NCBI GenBank assembly: GCA_900290375.1 | Contig: OMOF01000668.1 | Span: 1 to 34,253 of the forward strand | Source of the DNA: Candidatus Desulfosporosinus infrequens | GTDB lineage: Bacteria > Bacillota > Desulfitobacteriia > Desulfitobacteriales > Desulfitobacteriaceae | Reading direction: 5' to 3' | Length of the DNA: 34,253 bases | Part shown: positions 7,029 to 17,898 of the stretch, piece after piece | Layout of the letters: the number at the start of each line of letters is the position of its first letter | Numbering within the stretch: the stretch's first letter is position 1 | Notes under the pieces: model-generated | Database searches by the model: none | Told to the model about the DNA's origin: nothing | What the model saw: the letters and a program-made list of their open reading frames with translations, nothing else | Position numbers and translations under genes: made by a program

Positions 7029-8431
7029 GCACTTGCCTCCTCCCTACTATCCTGAGCCTTGGGATGCAACAGTCCTGCCTTCTCCTGCCGTTCTTCTAGG
7101 ATCTCACGCAAAGGGAAAAGCAAGGTGTAGGTGGGCAATATAAAAGCGATCTCATCCTCCTCCCTGCTTGCTTGCAAACGGATTAGTGCTTCAGGTAACA
7201 TGTGTTCAATGACCAGTTTTTCGCCGGATACTCCGGCGTACTTAAGCCTCAAAGCGATGTCCTCGGCACGAAGTCCTGTACAAATCACTCGGTGTATCCG
7301 TGCCTCATGCGTTCCTAAGCGTTCAAAATTCACATCCCAAAGCCAAGAGATATCCCGTCCATCGGCAGCTAAATCATTAATTCCGATCAAAATACACAGG
7401 GGTTTATTAGCGCCAAGCATGGTCTGAATAACTTGATCGAAACCAGTGGGATTTTTAACAAGGGTTAAGGTGATTTCCCCTTCCGGCAAATTAAAACGTT
7501 CCATCCGGCCAGCTTGAGGAATAAAGCCCTGTAACCCTTTATGAATCAGACTATCGTTTAAACCAAGGTGGCGAGCTGCAGTAAATGCTGCCAACGCATT
7601 GTATAGATTGTAGTACCCTTGTAAAGATAATGTAAAGGAAGTCACACCTACCCGAAACAGCAGTAAACCCTCCTCGGAGCGAACGTCTTGCGCCAATATT
7701 TCGGGCTCAGGGCGATGGAATCCGCACCCTAAACAATTGAAAATCCCCAATTGCCCATAATGGAAAAGCACATACTCAAGTTCTGTACCGCATGCCGGAC
7801 AAAACCTCGCTTCCCGAGTCTCCAAGCTTTCACTTCGACTATCCGGGGTACGTTCCACCCCATAATATACGACGTTAGCATAGTTTGTTCCAAACTGAGC
7901 TACTAAAGGATCATCGGCATTTAACACGAGTACTGTTTCCTTCGGCAAAGACTCTCTAACCATACGAACGGTTGTATCTAACTCGCCGTAACGGTCCAGT
8001 TGATCACGAAAGAAATTCGTGACAATCGCTAAACTAGGAGACACTTGTTCGCAGAATTTAGGAACCGTAGCCTCATCCACTTCCAGCAAGGCTAAGCTCG
8101 CCCGAGATAAGCCGTTCCAGCGTGTATTTTGGATCAAAGCCCCTGCAATACCAGTCACGAGATTTGCCCCGGCCTGGTTAAACGCGAAGCCTTGTCCAGC
8201 CTCACGAAAAATGCTGGCGAGGAGATTGGCTGTCGTTGTTTTCCCGTTAGTTCCAGTGACCATGATAATCCCATCCGTATAAGCCATACTCAAGTGCCTC
8301 ATGATCTCGGGATCAATCCAATTGGCGATTTTTCCGGGTAAGGTTGTCCCCTTTTTCCCAGTGACTAACAGGGCTATTGTTATTATCTTGCCCGCCCATA
8401 AGGCAACCCAAAAACGCCAAGTTCTCTTCAC
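7025..8431 (-). CDS. murT: MurT: Mur-ligase-like subunit of lipid II isoglutaminyl synthase
   Basis: 468 aa. An N-terminal hydrophobic segment, then the Mur-ligase ATP loop VTGTNGKTTTANLLA near 58-72, EVDEATVP, TNFFRDQLDRYGELDTT, and a Cys4 zinc ribbon (CPAC near 210 and CLGC about 25 residues later) typical of MurT. The C-terminal DUF1727-type region (LTLVKNPTGFDQVI, ILIGINDLAADGRD, WLWDVNFE) contacts GatD. Start is GTG (8431) with AAGGAG 8 bases upstream. A promoter lies at 8489-8462. Peptidoglycan amidation is the expected role, at the cytoplasmic membrane. Confidence 0.93.
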   Translation of the reverse strand: MKRTWRFWVALWAGKIITIALLVTGKKGTTLPGKIANWIDPEIMRHLSMAYTDGIIMVTGTNGKTTTANLLASIFREAGQGFAFNQAGANLVTGIAGALIQNTRWNGLSRASLALLEVDEATVPKFCEQVSPSLAIVTNFFRDQLDRYGELDTTVRMVRESLPKETVLVLNADDPLVAQFGTNYANVVYYGVERTPDSRSESLETREARFCPACGTELEYVLFHYGQLGIFNCLGCGFHRPEPEILAQDVRSEEGLLLFRVGVTSFTLSLQGYYNLYNALAAFTAARHLGLNDSLIHKGLQGFIPQAGRMERFNLPEGEITLTLVKNPTGFDQVIQTMLGANKPLCILIGINDLAADGRDISWLWDVNFERLGTHEARIHRVICTGLRAEDIALRLKYAGVSGEKLVIEHMLPEALIRLQASREEDEIAFILPTYTLLFPLREILEERQEKAGLLHPKAQDSREEASA

Positions 8432-8461
8432 ACGTATACTCCTTTAATCCTAGTTCTATTT

Positions 8462-8489
8462 ATTGTAGCACTCTTATTTATATTATCAA
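8462..8489 (-). promoter_or_regulatory. Promoter of murT-gatD
   Basis: On the minus strand TTGATA (8489-8484), a 16-bp spacer, TACAAT (8467-8462), 31 bases before the GTG start. Confidence 0.7.
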
Positions 8490-8596
8490 CCAAAAACGCT
8501 TATAAACAAACCCTCTTCTCAGAATATCCTAGTCAAGCCAGTTATCCTTACGCTACCCTACAACTTATAATAAAGGCCGATCTTAATGACAAACGG

Positions 8597-8629
8597 AAAA
8601 GCCCTCACACAGTTAGTATGAAGACTTTT
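8597..8629 (-). terminator. Terminator after the HepT-MNT pair
   Basis: A 14-bp stem with loop TAACT. Several pairs are G-U only in the minus-strand transcript; on plus they would be mismatches. The structure therefore belongs to the minus-strand operon ending at 8660. Confidence 0.65.
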
Positions 8630-8659
8630 TCCTCGTGGAAGGACCGCCCCCCTTTTCTA

Positions 8660-8968
8660 CTACGCTCTTGTGAAAAAAACTATTCCAACTCTATTTATAT
8701 GACTTTTCAAGTCTTGATGGCTTAAATGCGAATAATCCACAATATCAAAGAAATATGGCATAGGACTATCTTCTTCTAAAATAGCATGTAGCTTTGCTAT
8801 AGTGGAAAAAGAAATATCATTTCCCCAGACGGCGATATCCACATCGGAACCGGGCTTATAATTCCCTTTTGCGCGGGAGCCAAAGATTGCCGCCTTCTCT
8901 ATCTCGGGAAATTGATGGATCGTTGTGATAATATAGTCCAAATCCCCCTCTCGTAGGCCGAAACTCAT
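8660..8968 (-). CDS. MNT-type nucleotidyltransferase (antitoxin of HepT/MNT pair)
   Basis: 102 aa. A minimal nucleotidyltransferase: FGSRAKGNYKPGSDVDIAV gives the GSx10DxD metal and nucleotide motif near residues 30-45, followed by the acidic DIVDYSHL. Known for the family: MNT proteins neutralise HEPN-domain toxins, in the type VII HepT/MntA system by adding AMP to the toxin. The ATG at 8968 overlaps the HepT stop (ATGA), with GGAGGG upstream. Toxin-first order and overlap are typical of HI0074/HI0073-like pairs. Confidence 0.86.
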   Translation of the reverse strand: MSFGLREGDLDYIITTIHQFPEIEKAAIFGSRAKGNYKPGSDVDIAVWGNDISFSTIAKLHAILEEDSPMPYFFDIVDYSHLSHQDLKSHINRVGIVFFTRA

Positions 8969-9360
8969 GCCATACCCTCCAAAGCGCAAAAAAGCGCTTG
9001 TAGCATGGCATAATAGGATGTGCGAATAAGCCCTTCAGCTTCATTTGTTAAATTCTCATCATAAGTATGCGCCATCAGGTTTCTTTTTTCGAGTGCGTCG
9101 ATCCATACATGCCCATCCTGCAACAACTGTATCTGAAATCCAGTTTGAATAGCCATTCTCGGGCTTTTGATGGTAAAGCCTTGTTCTTCCAGATAATCCT
9201 TCATGGTCTTCCACGCCAACTCAAAGGTATATTCAAAGCATTGGATTAAACCTTGCTTTTCAAATTTATTGAGTTCAGGTTTTTCGATAAACTCTGTTAA
9301 TTGCAGAATCGCTTTTCTGAAGTTATCAAGCCTTTGCTTCCAGCGCACATCATTATCCAT
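8965..9360 (-). CDS. HepT-like HEPN-domain protein (HI0074 family toxin)
   Basis: 131 aa, all-helical HEPN protein of the nucleotidyltransferase substrate-binding type: FEKQGLIQCFEYTFELAWKT and the ribonuclease-like motif RNLMAH (R-x4-H) followed by TYDE. Known: such proteins are toxins held in check by the partner MNT; older annotations call them substrate-binding subunits. AGGTG lies before the ATG. It is the first gene of a two-gene operon, immediately followed upstream by a repeat island, a common setting for mobile toxin-antitoxin pairs. Confidence 0.86.
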   Translation of the reverse strand: MDNDVRWKQRLDNFRKAILQLTEFIEKPELNKFEKQGLIQCFEYTFELAWKTMKDYLEEQGFTIKSPRMAIQTGFQIQLLQDGHVWIDALEKRNLMAHTYDENLTNEAEGLIRTSYYAMLQALFCALEGMA

Positions 9361-9502
9361 AATAGCACCTGTCCTTTTGTGAGATATTCTTCGACGGGAA
9401 CATTTATTATCCCTTTAGGGTAGTGGGTAGTTCACTATCCAATTCGCTATAAAGATATCGAATTAATTTTATCCTAAATTTGGTATCTTTTCAATGATAG
9501 TC

Positions 9503-9847
9503 AACCACAGATTACACAGATTAACACAGAATTAAAAAATACATTTTTAGCTCTAAAATATCAATCGCTTGTAACGCAATTGATATTCGCCATTTTTCTA
9601 TACTTAATTCTGATTCTGCTGCAGAAACCCCTTGTCATGCTATTAATATCACGTTTTATTGTCATCCTGAGCGAAGCGAAGGATCTTAAGGTCCTAGATC
9701 CTTCGCTCTCACTCAGGATGACACAAAAATAATTGCAGTGACTTGATATTTTATATCATTTTAGACTTTCTGCAGGGGAATCAATTCTTCTTAATCTGTG
9801 ATATCTGTGGTTTCTCTTATCGTTCTTTTCATGTGTAATCTGTGGTT
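9503..9847. repeat. Outer MITE-like element with 16-bp terminal inverted repeats
   Basis: AACCACAGATTACACA (9503-9518) and TGTGTAATCTGTGGTT (9832-9847) are perfect reverse complements about 345 bp apart. Additional partial copies of ACCACAGAT...CACAGATTAA sit just inside each end (right side near 9790-9812). No gene is seen inside. A second repeat element (about 9607-9788) lies within it. Together these fill most of the gene-free stretch 9361-10001. Confidence 0.6.
9607..9788. repeat. MITE-like hairpin repeat, copy A (nested)
   Basis: About 180 bp, present in inverted orientation at 28174-28363 with high identity by eye. The core is a long hairpin: GTCATCCTGAGCGAAGCG (from 9661) pairs with the CTCAGGATGAC end (to 9722) through GGATC and GATCC. 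Its ends are imperfect inverted repeats (TGATTCTGCTGCAG and CTGCAGGGGAATCA). No coding capacity. Confidence 0.75.
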
Positions 9848-9939
9848 CCCCGTTCAGAATTCCCCAAGGCGTATTTACAGTGTTTTTCCTTGTAGGTATA
9901 AAAAAATGCGGGATTTTAGGTTATACTTTTGCCCTGCAT

Positions 9940-9982
9940 AAAAAAGCGAAAGCCCTGACGCATTAATGCGAAAAGGCTTTCG
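9940..9982 (-). terminator. Terminator after the small membrane protein gene
   Basis: Stem CGAAAGCC/GGCTTTCG with the inner palindrome CGCATTAATGCG, then a run of Ts on the minus strand, 20 bases past the stop codon at 10002. Confidence 0.8.
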
Positions 9983-10001
9983 GTTATTGCATGCGCTAAA
10001 A

Positions 10002-10259
10002 TTAAAAGGCTTTAAAACCATTAATACTTTGATTGACAAACATATCAACTACTGGACCTAACACAAAGCTTAAAAAAAGTCGAAATCCCTCTGCCAAAAC
10101 AAGAGCCACACCTACCCGGAGTAGGAGACGCCCCCCCTGAGACGTCGAACGCCGTAAAATCCCATCGAAATCAAGGGCTCCCGCAGCGCTCCAGCCGAGC
10201 ATTAGGCAGAAAACAAAAAAAGCATAAGTCATCCAAGTGGTTAGATCAAACACAGCCAC
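10002..10259 (-). CDS. Small two-helix membrane protein, possibly DUF1146/YwzB-like
   Basis: 85 aa. Two hydrophobic segments (about 9-29 and 46-70) are separated by a loop ALDFDGILRRSTSQGGRL. The pattern of a first helix, an L-x-FD segment, a basic loop and a second helix resembles the DUF1146 (YwzB) family; this is inferred from pattern only. Start is GTG behind GGGGAGGG. It follows gltD by about 60 bp on the same strand and ends at a clear terminator. Function unknown. Confidence 0.55.
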   Translation of the reverse strand: MAVFDLTTWMTYAFFVFCLMLGWSAAGALDFDGILRRSTSQGGRLLLRVGVALVLAEGFRLFLSFVLGPVVDMFVNQSINGFKAF

Positions 10260-10322
10260 GACCCTCCCCCCTTGCCAAAACTTATGATGCAGAGGAGGGT
10301 TTTATGATAATAAAATTTCCTA

Positions 10323-11804
10323 TTAAATCACGCTTTTACCCATCAGAAATTTATCAACTTCCCGCGCGGCGAGCTTTCCTTCTTGGATAGCCCAAACAAC
10401 AAGACTTTGCCCTCTTCTCATGTCACCTGCAGTAAAAACCTTCTCCACATTGGTCTCGAAAACCTCGTACTCCGCTTGAACATTGCTCCGTAAATCTCTC
10501 TCCAGGTTAAGCTCATTCGGGATCGTATCCTCTGGACCTAAAAATCCCATGGCTAGTAACACAAGATCAGCTTGCCAAACTTTTTCGCTACCCGAAACTT
10601 CTTGAGGAACCATTCTTCCAGAGGAGTTCTTAACCCAAGTGATTTCTACGGTTTGAACCTCCTTAATCTCACCCTGCTCATTCCCTACCATCTTTTTCGT
10701 AGATATCAGGTAATTTCTCGGATCCTTGCCATAGAGATTAATAGCCTCTTCCTGACCGTAATCCACTTTATACTTCAGTGGCCATTCCGGCCAGGGATTA
10801 GACTCTTCACTTCTCTGCTTAGGCGCTTCAGGCATAATTTCAAACTGGTAGACGCTCACGCAACCATGGCGCAGGGCTGTGGCGACACAATCAGTTCCTG
10901 TATCTCCACCCCCAATGACAATGACGTTCTTGCCCTTGGCGCTTATATAGTTGCCGTCCTTAAGCTCAGAATCCAGGAGGCTTTTAGTATTAGCCTTCAG
11001 GAAATCTATCGCAAAGTGAACACCCTTCAGTTCTTTGCCTTCAACCTCCAGCCCCCGTGACTTAGTAGCACCTGCACACAGCACAACTGCATCATACTGA
11101 TCAACTAATTCCTGAGCAAGGATATCTTTGCCCACCTCTGTATTGAACACGAATTGAATTCCAGATGCCTTCATGAGCTCAAGGCGCCTTTCCACAAATC
11201 GTTTTTCGAGTTTCATATTGGGAATCCCATACATCAGCAGACCACCAGCTCTGTCGTCTCGCTCGTAAACCGTGACAGCATGACCGACAATATTTAGATA
11301 ATAGGCTGCAGACAACCCCGCTGGACCTGAACCGACTACTGCGATCTTCTTACCCGTTGTTTTGGCTTTTTTCGGTACTACCCAACCTTCGGCAAAGGCT
11401 TTCTCAATAATTTCATATTCAAGACTGTTGACAGTAACTGACTCCATAATATAGCCTTCTGTACAGGAACCTTCACAGGGTGCCGGACAGACTCTGCCCG
11501 TAAATTCCGGGAAGGGGTTGGTTCTAATCAACCTTTTGTAAGCCTCTTCCCACTGTCCCTTATAAACCAGTTCATTCCACTCAGGAATAAGATTGTGTAC
11601 AGGACAGCCCGCTGCCATGCCGTTTAACAGAACCCCGCCTTGGCAAAACGGGACACCGCAGTTCATACATCTCGCACCCTGAGTTTTTATGGCCTCAAGA
11701 TCCTGGGGAAGCCTTAGTTCATCCCAGTCTTTAATTCTTTCTTCTGGAGGACGTTTCTTTGGATTGATTCTTTCGTACTCTAAAAATCCAGTCACTTTTC
11801 CCAT
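10323..11804 (-). CDS. gltD: Glutamate synthase small (beta) subunit
   Basis: 493 aa, full length for NADPH-type GltD. N-terminal cysteine clusters ([15 protein letters not shown], then CPAPCEGSC) bind 4Fe-4S centres. The FAD site [15 protein letters not shown] and the NADPH site [19 protein letters not shown] follow; the C-terminal [17 protein letters not shown] closes the FAD pocket. It oxidises NAD(P)H and passes electrons to GltB. AAGGTGGG precedes the ATG by 6 bases. It lies 87 bp after gltB on the same strand, so the two are probably co-transcribed. Confidence 0.96.
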   Translation of the reverse strand: MGKVTGFLEYERINPKKRPPEERIKDWDELRLPQDLEAIKTQGARCMNCGVPFCQGGVLLNGMAAGCPVHNLIPEWNELVYKGQWEEAYKRLIRTNPFPEFTGRVCPAPCEGSCTEGYIMESVTVNSLEYEIIEKAFAEGWVVPKKAKTTGKKIAVVGSGPAGLSAAYYLNIVGHAVTVYERDDRAGGLLMYGIPNMKLEKRFVERRLELMKASGIQFVFNTEVGKDILAQELVDQYDAVVLCAGATKSRGLEVEGKELKGVHFAIDFLKANTKSLLDSELKDGNYISAKGKNVIVIGGGDTGTDCVATALRHGCVSVYQFEIMPEAPKQRSEESNPWPEWPLKYKVDYGQEEAINLYGKDPRNYLISTKKMVGNEQGEIKEVQTVEITWVKNSSGRMVPQEVSGSEKVWQADLVLLAMGFLGPEDTIPNELNLERDLRSNVQAEYEVFETNVEKVFTAGDMRRGQSLVVWAIQEGKLAAREVDKFLMGKSVI

Positions 11805-11891
11805 TCAAGTCCCACCTTAATCCAATTTTCAAGACTCTCACTTCTTTAAGTGGGAGGTGGATTCATCGTAAACTCTATAGCCCTTTAATTC

Positions 11892-14800
11892 TTAAGACTT
11901 GTCTTCGAACGCGACCATTAACGCTTCTTCACCACTGAAACCTGCCTTGTAAGCCTTAGCAATGTTGGCCAGCATACGTTTGTAATCTTTCGGAATGACC
12001 TTGGTGAATCTCTGCTCAATGCTGTTCCAGTCCTTGAGAACCTTCTTGCCCTGAGGGCTGTCGGTATGCTCAACATGTTTTTCAATCATGACCTTGATTT
12101 CATTCAGCTCTTCTGCTGATTCGATTTTTTCCAGTAACACCAAGGACTTGTTGCAGTATATTTCGTCAAAGTCCAGAATATAGGCTATTCCACCTGACAT
12201 TCCTGCTGCAAAGTTTCTTCCGGTTTTACCCAAGATAACCACTTTACCACCTGTCATATACTCACAGCCATGGTCACCTACACCCTCAACAACGGCATTA
12301 ACTCCGCTATTCCTGACGCAGAAACGCTCCCCTGCAATTCCGTTGATATAAGCTTCTCCTGACGTTGCCCCATAAAAGGCAACATTTCCGATCAGAATAT
12401 TTTTTTCAGGCACAAAATCAGAGGTTTTAGGAGGATAAACCACAATTTTGCCACCGGAAAGGCCTTTCCCTAAATAATCATTGGCATCCCCTTCCAGTTC
12501 AAGAGACATTCCTTTAGGAATAAAGGCTCCAAAGCTCTGTCCTGCTGAGCCTACAAAGGTGAGTTTGATCGTGTCCTCGGGAAGTCCAGCTGTGCCGTAG
12601 CGCTTCGAAATTTCGCTACCGACGATAGTTCCGACTACCCTGTCGACATTATTGATCTTCAGCTTCGCCCTTATGGGCTTCTGGTCCTCAAGCGCCGGCT
12701 GGCACATCCTCAGCAATTTCTTAATATCCAGTGATTTTTCCAGCAGATGGTTCTGGGACTGAGTGTTGAAGCGACTGACATCGGCACCCGCATACGGCTG
12801 ATACAGAATTCGCGACAAATCGAGATTCATGGCCTTCCAGTGCTTAATCTTCTCTTTGGTTTTAAGCCGATCTGTCCGTCCAACCATTTCATTGATTGTT
12901 CTAAAGCCCAGTTTAGCCATAATTTCACGTATTTCCTGTGCGACAAAGCGCATGTAGTTTTCAAGATGCTCCGGTTTACCGGCAAAGTTTTTTCGTAAGG
13001 TTTTATTTTGAGTGGCGATCCCTACTGGACAGGTGTTAAGGTTACACACCCTCATCATGACACAGCCAATGACAATCAGAGGGGTCGTCGCGAAGCCGAA
13101 TTCCTCAGCTCCCAGCATTGCTGCGATCACGACATCCCTACCTGAAAGCAGCTTGCCATCAGTTTCCACGACCACTCTGTCTCTTAACTTGTTAAGAACC
13201 AGAGTCTGATGAGTCTCGGCAAGCCCTAGTTCCCAGGGGAGGCCGGCATTTCTAATGCTCGTGCTTGGAGACGCGCCTGTCCCTCCGTCATAGCCACTGA
13301 TTAGGATGACGTCCGCTTTTCCTTTGGCTACTCCAGCCGCAATGGTCCCGACACCCACTTCAGAAACAAGCTTGACGCTAATCCGAGCCTCTTTATTGGC
13401 ATTTTTCAGGTCATGAATCAGTTCAGCTAAATCTTCAATCGAATAGATATCATGATGCGGCGGTGGCGAAATAAGATCGACGCCTGGCGTTGAATGCCTT
13501 ACCTTGGCAACTTCCGGATACACCTTACGTCCTGGGAGTTGGCCACCTTCACCCGGTTTTGCTCCCTGAGCCATTTTTATCTGGATCTCTTTGGCATTTA
13601 CCAAGTAGTTGCTGGTCACACCAAAGCGTCCTGACGCCACCTGCTTGATAGCACTGTTTTTAGAATCCCCGTTCGGCATGACCGTAAATCGTTCGGTATC
13701 TTCTCCACCTTCACCCGTGTTGCTTTTGCCGCCCAGTCTATTCATAGCGATTGCCATGCATTCATGGGCTTCTTTGCTGATTGAGCCATAAGACATGGCC
13801 CCAGTCTTAAACGTTCTAACGATGGCATCAACCGATTCGACTTCTTCAAGGGGAATCGTATCTCCTGCCTGGTATTTGAAATCAAGCATACTCCTGAGGG
13901 TGCATATTTCTTCATTAACCTTTTTAGAGAAATCCTTATACAGAGCGTAATTTCCTTCCCGACAGGCTTTTTGCAGCATATAGATGCTTTCAGGGTTGTA
14001 GAGATGAAGTTCTCCGCCCTCTTTGCACTGGAAGCAACCGCCCACTTCAAGGGTGTCTGTATAGGGTGAATTTTCAAGATAGGCGCTTTCATGCCGCATC
14101 TGATTTTCTAGAGCAATTTCTTCGAGTCCAATCCCTTCCACCCTGGATGGGGTCTTGGTGAAATATTTGTCGATAAGATCCTTTTTAAGACCAACTGCCT
14201 CAAAAATTTGGGCTCCGTGATAGCTACGCACAGTAGAAATACCCATTTTAGTGAGAACTTTTAGCATCCCTTTGACTGAAGCCTTAATGAAATTCTTTTT
14301 ACCCTCTTCATAAGTTAGCCCGTCTAGAAACGCTTTGGCGGCAAGATCCTTAATGGTTTCAAAGGCTAGATACGGATTAATGGCTGTGACTCCATAGCCA
14401 ATCAGGGCACAGAAATGGTGTACTTCTCTTGGTTCTCCTGATTCCAGAACGATACCAAGATTGGTCCTGATCTCTTGTCTGATCAAGTGCTGGTGAAGAC
14501 CCGAGCACGCCAAAAGGGCAGGGATGGCTGCATAATTTTCATCAACACCACGGTCTGAAAGAATAATGATATTAGCGCCTGCGCTGATCGCTTGATCTGT
14601 TTCTCTAAAAATCCTATCCAAGGCCTTTTCCATCGCTTTTACCCCTTTAGAAACTTGATAAAGGATGGATAAGGTGGCTGTTTTAAACTTGTCATTATTG
14701 AGATGCTTGATTGTATTCAGCTGTTCATTAGTCAGGATCGGATGTTCCAAGAAAATACTGGCTGAATTACTTTGATCGGGATCCAGCAGGTTTCCAGCAT

Positions 14801-16445
14801 CTCCCAGGAGTATGCTACTAGAAGTGATGAGTTCTTCTCTTATCCCGTCGATCGGGGGATTGGTGACCTGGGCAAAAAGCTGTTTGAAGTATAGGTACAG
14901 CATCTGAGGTTTCTCAGATAAAACAGCGAGCGGCGAATCCATACCCATGGCTCCCACAGGATCAATGCCGTCTTTCACCATCGGTTGAATTGTTTTCGTG
15001 ATATCCTCAAACGTATAGCCAAAGGCTTTCTGCTGCTTAATCAGGTCCTCCGCTACTTCCTCTTCCGGCACTTTCTCAACCGGTATATCGTTAAGATGAA
15101 CGATATGCCGGTTATTCCATTCTGCATAGGGATGTACGCTCGAGACACTTTCCTTAAGTTCTTCGTCAGAGATGATTCGCTGCGCTTCGGTATCAATCAA
15201 CAACATTTTGCCCGGTTCCAGCCGACCTTTATATTTTACATTTTCAGGTTTGATATCCAAGACCCCAACTTCTGAAGCCATGATAACTTTGTCATCTTTG
15301 GTTACATAATACCGAGAAGGTCGGAGTCCGTTCCTGTCCAACACTCCGCCAATGACCACACCGTCAGAGAACCCCATGGCAGCTGGACCATCCCAAGGCT
15401 CCATTAAATAGTCATGGAATTTATAGAAGTCTTTTTTCTCCTTAGACATCAGTTCATTTTTTTCCCAGGGTTCAGGAATCATCATCATCACAGCATGAGG
15501 AAGTGACCTGCCCGTGAGGTGAAGGAATTCAAGACTATTGTCGAACATCGCTGAGTCACTACCTGACTCGTCGACGATCGGATATACTTTTGTGAGATCC
15601 TCAAAAAGCGGTGAGTCGATACATTTCTGTCTCGCCTTCATCCAGTTGACATTCCCTCGAATGGTATTGATTTCGCCGTTATGAACGATATAACGGTTGG
15701 GATGAGCTCTCTCCCAGCTCGGGAAAGTGTTGGTGCTGAACCTAGAATGAACCATAGCCAAGGCGGATGTAAAATCCAGATCTGCCAGGTCAAGATAGAA
15801 ATTTCTAAGTTGCTCTGCTGTCAGCATGCCCTTATAGACGATGGTCTTGGAGGAAAGGCTGGAAATATAGAAAGTGCCTCCCTTGTCTTCAGACATCGGA
15901 ACAATTATTTTTTCAGCATTTTTTCGTATTATATAAAGTTTTCTTTCAAAATCCATCTCATCCGCGATGCTCGCATCCTTGCCAATAAAAACCTGGATGA
16001 ATCTGGGCATGGCAGCGATTGCAGTTTCGCCAATCGTCGACTTATCGATCGGGACCTCTCTCCAACCTAGGACTCTTTGGCCTTCCTCTTGAACGATCTT
16101 TTCGAAGATTTCCATCTGGGTTTTTCTAAAATCATCATACTTATGGGCAAAGACCATACCTACGCCGTAGCTACCTTTTTCCGGCAAATCAAAACCCAGC
16201 ACGTCACATTCTCTTTTAAAGAAATCGTGAGGTATCTGGATCAGGATTCCGGCACCGTCACCTGTATTTTCATCTGCTCCGCTTGCCCCTCTGTGGCTTA
16301 AATTTTCCAGTACTGTTAAGGCTTCGTCGATAATGTCATGAGACTTTTCTCCCTTAATATTAACAACAAATCCCATACCACAAGCATCATGTTCGAAGGC
16401 TGGATCATAAAGACCCTGTTTCTTTGGTAAACCATAACTTTGCAT
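11892..16445 (-). CDS. gltB: Glutamate synthase large (alpha) subunit
   Basis: About 1517 aa, standard length. Order: class II amidotransferase domain whose catalytic Cys22 follows a short propeptide ([10 protein letters not shown]), the central domain, the FMN-binding synthase domain ([20 protein letters not shown]), the 3Fe-4S cluster loop CNLNTCPVG, and the C-terminal GXGXG beta-helix ([10 protein letters not shown]). Reaction: glutamine + 2-oxoglutarate + reductant to two glutamates, with ammonia channelled between domains. Start chosen at 16445 behind AAAGGGTGTG; a GTG 9 bases upstream would add three residues. A weak TACAAT-like -10 lies at 16494-16489. It is first in the gltB-gltD unit. 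Confidence 0.97.
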   Translation of the reverse strand: MQSYGLPKKQGLYDPAFEHDACGMGFVVNIKGEKSHDIIDEALTVLENLSHRGASGADENTGDGAGILIQIPHDFFKRECDVLGFDLPEKGSYGVGMVFAHKYDDFRKTQMEIFEKIVQEEGQRVLGWREVPIDKSTIGETAIAAMPRFIQVFIGKDASIADEMDFERKLYIIRKNAEKIIVPMSEDKGGTFYISSLSSKTIVYKGMLTAEQLRNFYLDLADLDFTSALAMVHSRFSTNTFPSWERAHPNRYIVHNGEINTIRGNVNWMKARQKCIDSPLFEDLTKVYPIVDESGSDSAMFDNSLEFLHLTGRSLPHAVMMMIPEPWEKNELMSKEKKDFYKFHDYLMEPWDGPAAMGFSDGVVIGGVLDRNGLRPSRYYVTKDDKVIMASEVGVLDIKPENVKYKGRLEPGKMLLIDTEAQRIISDEELKESVSSVHPYAEWNNRHIVHLNDIPVEKVPEEEVAEDLIKQQKAFGYTFEDITKTIQPMVKDGIDPVGAMGMDSPLAVLSEKPQMLYLYFKQLFAQVTNPPIDGIREELITSSSILLGDAGNLLDPDQSNSASIFLEHPILTNEQLNTIKHLNNDKFKTATLSILYQVSKGVKAMEKALDRIFRETDQAISAGANIIILSDRGVDENYAAIPALLACSGLHQHLIRQEIRTNLGIVLESGEPREVHHFCALIGYGVTAINPYLAFETIKDLAAKAFLDGLTYEEGKKNFIKASVKGMLKVLTKMGISTVRSYHGAQIFEAVGLKKDLIDKYFTKTPSRVEGIGLEEIALENQMRHESAYLENSPYTDTLEVGGCFQCKEGGELHLYNPESIYMLQKACREGNYALYKDFSKKVNEEICTLRSMLDFKYQAGDTIPLEEVESVDAIVRTFKTGAMSYGSISKEAHECMAIAMNRLGGKSNTGEGGEDTERFTVMPNGDSKNSAIKQVASGRFGVTSNYLVNAKEIQIKMAQGAKPGEGGQLPGRKVYPEVAKVRHSTPGVDLISPPPHHDIYSIEDLAELIHDLKNANKEARISVKLVSEVGVGTIAAGVAKGKADVILISGYDGGTGASPSTSIRNAGLPWELGLAETHQTLVLNKLRDRVVVETDGKLLSGRDVVIAAMLGAEEFGFATTPLIVIGCVMMRVCNLNTCPVGIATQNKTLRKNFAGKPEHLENYMRFVAQEIREIMAKLGFRTINEMVGRTDRLKTKEKIKHWKAMNLDLSRILYQPYAGADVSRFNTQSQNHLLEKSLDIKKLLRMCQPALEDQKPIRAKLKINNVDRVVGTIVGSEISKRYGTAGLPEDTIKLTFVGSAGQSFGAFIPKGMSLELEGDANDYLGKGLSGGKIVVYPPKTSDFVPEKNILIGNVAFYGATSGEAYINGIAGERFCVRNSGVNAVVEGVGDHGCEYMTGGKVVILGKTGRNFAAGMSGGIAYILDFDEIYCNKSLVLLEKIESAEELNEIKVMIEKHVEHTDSPQGKKVLKDWNSIEQRFTKVIPKDYKRMLANIAKAYKAGFSGEEALMVAFEDKS

Positions 16446-16685
16446 AATACACACCCTTTATTGGAGTCTTCAGTTTTCTATGCTAAAAATTGTAACCTAA
16501 AAAATTGAATTGAATTAGCTGATTTTATTGACAGGCAAAAAACTCCCACTGCTTACCGAGTATACTTTTTATTCTAACATATTCGCAGATTTATGATAAC
16601 CATAAACCTAAAAGTATTTTGTATTTTTAAATAAATCTCCTTGAAAAGACCCATAAATCCTACTTTCGACAAAAATGAGTTTCTC

Positions 16686-17897
16686 TTACTTTTTCATTTC
16701 TAACCTTTGCCCGAGCCTGCCTGTATTTTCTATCGAGACGTTCACCTCAACATCTACCTTGGCATTCAAATAAGTATCCCTCCAGTGTGATTTAATCTTT
16801 TTCCAGTCGTTAGGGCTATAGCGGTGCAACTCCTCGGAAAAGCCCAAACAATCCGATCCATAACCTCGAACGGTTTCTATGGTGTGCATAGCCATAGCTC
16901 CAATTTGTTCTGAAAGAGTATGCTCTACCTGATCGATTTCACCGGGCGCCAGATCAACGCCGTTATCCTCAATTATTCTTCCTTTAACATCAATCCCAAC
17001 CTTGATGTTAAGCTTCTCGTCGTTTAACGTAGCTTTAAGTGTAGGTTTTGATTTTTCGATTAGAAACGTGAAATATTCGCCTGCTTTTTCCGCCCGAATC
17101 GTGATATCTCCTTTATTAATTTTATTAGTCAGTAAATCATACCCAACCGCTTCTTCTTTATTGAGCCAGCCAACCCATTTATCATCTTTAAATACCGCCA
17201 ACCCCTCAACTAAGACGGCCTTCGGAGGCCCAGCTAGCCTCTCACCCTTTTTTTCTTTAGGCTTGATCAACTTGATCTCTGGAGCTACTGGGTCTCTGTC
17301 TGTACTGAGCAAATTTGAAGTAAAGTCCATGAGTTTAACCCCTCTAGCGATCCCCGTGCTATCCGCCGTGTTTTGAGCCGAGTCCTTTAAATCTCGCGAG
17401 ACTGTGATAGCATCCTCTGGTTCTGTTTCGAATAATGGCGCTGCATCCCCTTTGGCAATCATAACAAAAGAGCCCGGTCGATACTCCCTAAGTCGATCTA
17501 AATAATCCACAATTTCCAATAATCTTTCTTTGGCCGCTCGTTCCCCAATTATCACCGAGTAAGTATCCGCGAAAAAAGGAAACCTTGGCGACCTTTTGCT
17601 AAAATCCAAAATCGCTTCTGGGATTGTTAACCCCTTACCCCTCCATACAAGCTCCGGTTTTACTTCTGTTGCGCCTGACCCGCCTCCAGTGTTTTCAGAC
17701 TTACCTGCCTGCATCACAAAGCTGGATACTTGCCATTTATCCAGACCATCTTCATCAGTAATTCTATCAAAGCCTAAAACCGTAATAATGTCCAGGTTAT
17801 TTACATCTCTTTGATCCCAGCACCCCCAACAAAACATCTGCAGCAAAATGACTAGTAGGCTTATTTTTGCGAATCTTCTTACTTTTTTTTGCTCCAT
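16686..17897 (-). CDS. gerAC: Germinant receptor lipoprotein, GerAC/Ger(x)C family
   Basis: 403 aa. A signal peptide ends in a lipobox (MFCWGC; Cys26), then WDQRDVNNLDIITVLGFD, the family hallmark, and the Ger(x)C domains to the C-terminus. Known: the lipoprotein C subunit of GerA-type receptors, anchored on the outer face of the spore inner membrane. The ATG at 17897 follows the gerAA stop by one base, behind AAAGGAG, so it is tightly coupled. Third gene of the B-A-C operon. Numbering of the receptor genes cannot be assigned from this window. Confidence 0.92.
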   Translation of the reverse strand: MEQKKVRRFAKISLLVILLQMFCWGCWDQRDVNNLDIITVLGFDRITDEDGLDKWQVSSFVMQAGKSENTGGGSGATEVKPELVWRGKGLTIPEAILDFSKRSPRFPFFADTYSVIIGERAAKERLLEIVDYLDRLREYRPGSFVMIAKGDAAPLFETEPEDAITVSRDLKDSAQNTADSTGIARGVKLMDFTSNLLSTDRDPVAPEIKLIKPKEKKGERLAGPPKAVLVEGLAVFKDDKWVGWLNKEEAVGYDLLTNKINKGDITIRAEKAGEYFTFLIEKSKPTLKATLNDEKLNIKVGIDVKGRIIEDNGVDLAPGEIDQVEHTLSEQIGAMAMHTIETVRGYGSDCLGFSEELHRYSPNDWKKIKSHWRDTYLNAKVDVEVNVSIENTGRLGQRLEMKK

Positions 17898-17898
17898 G

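Noticed and set aside
9503-9847. Complete insertion sequence
   Set aside because: The interval has no transposase frame; only non-coding inverted repeats are present.
12747-16301. Several plus-strand open frames opposite gltB
   Set aside because: They are antisense to a full, conserved coding frame and have no ribosome sites or family motifs.
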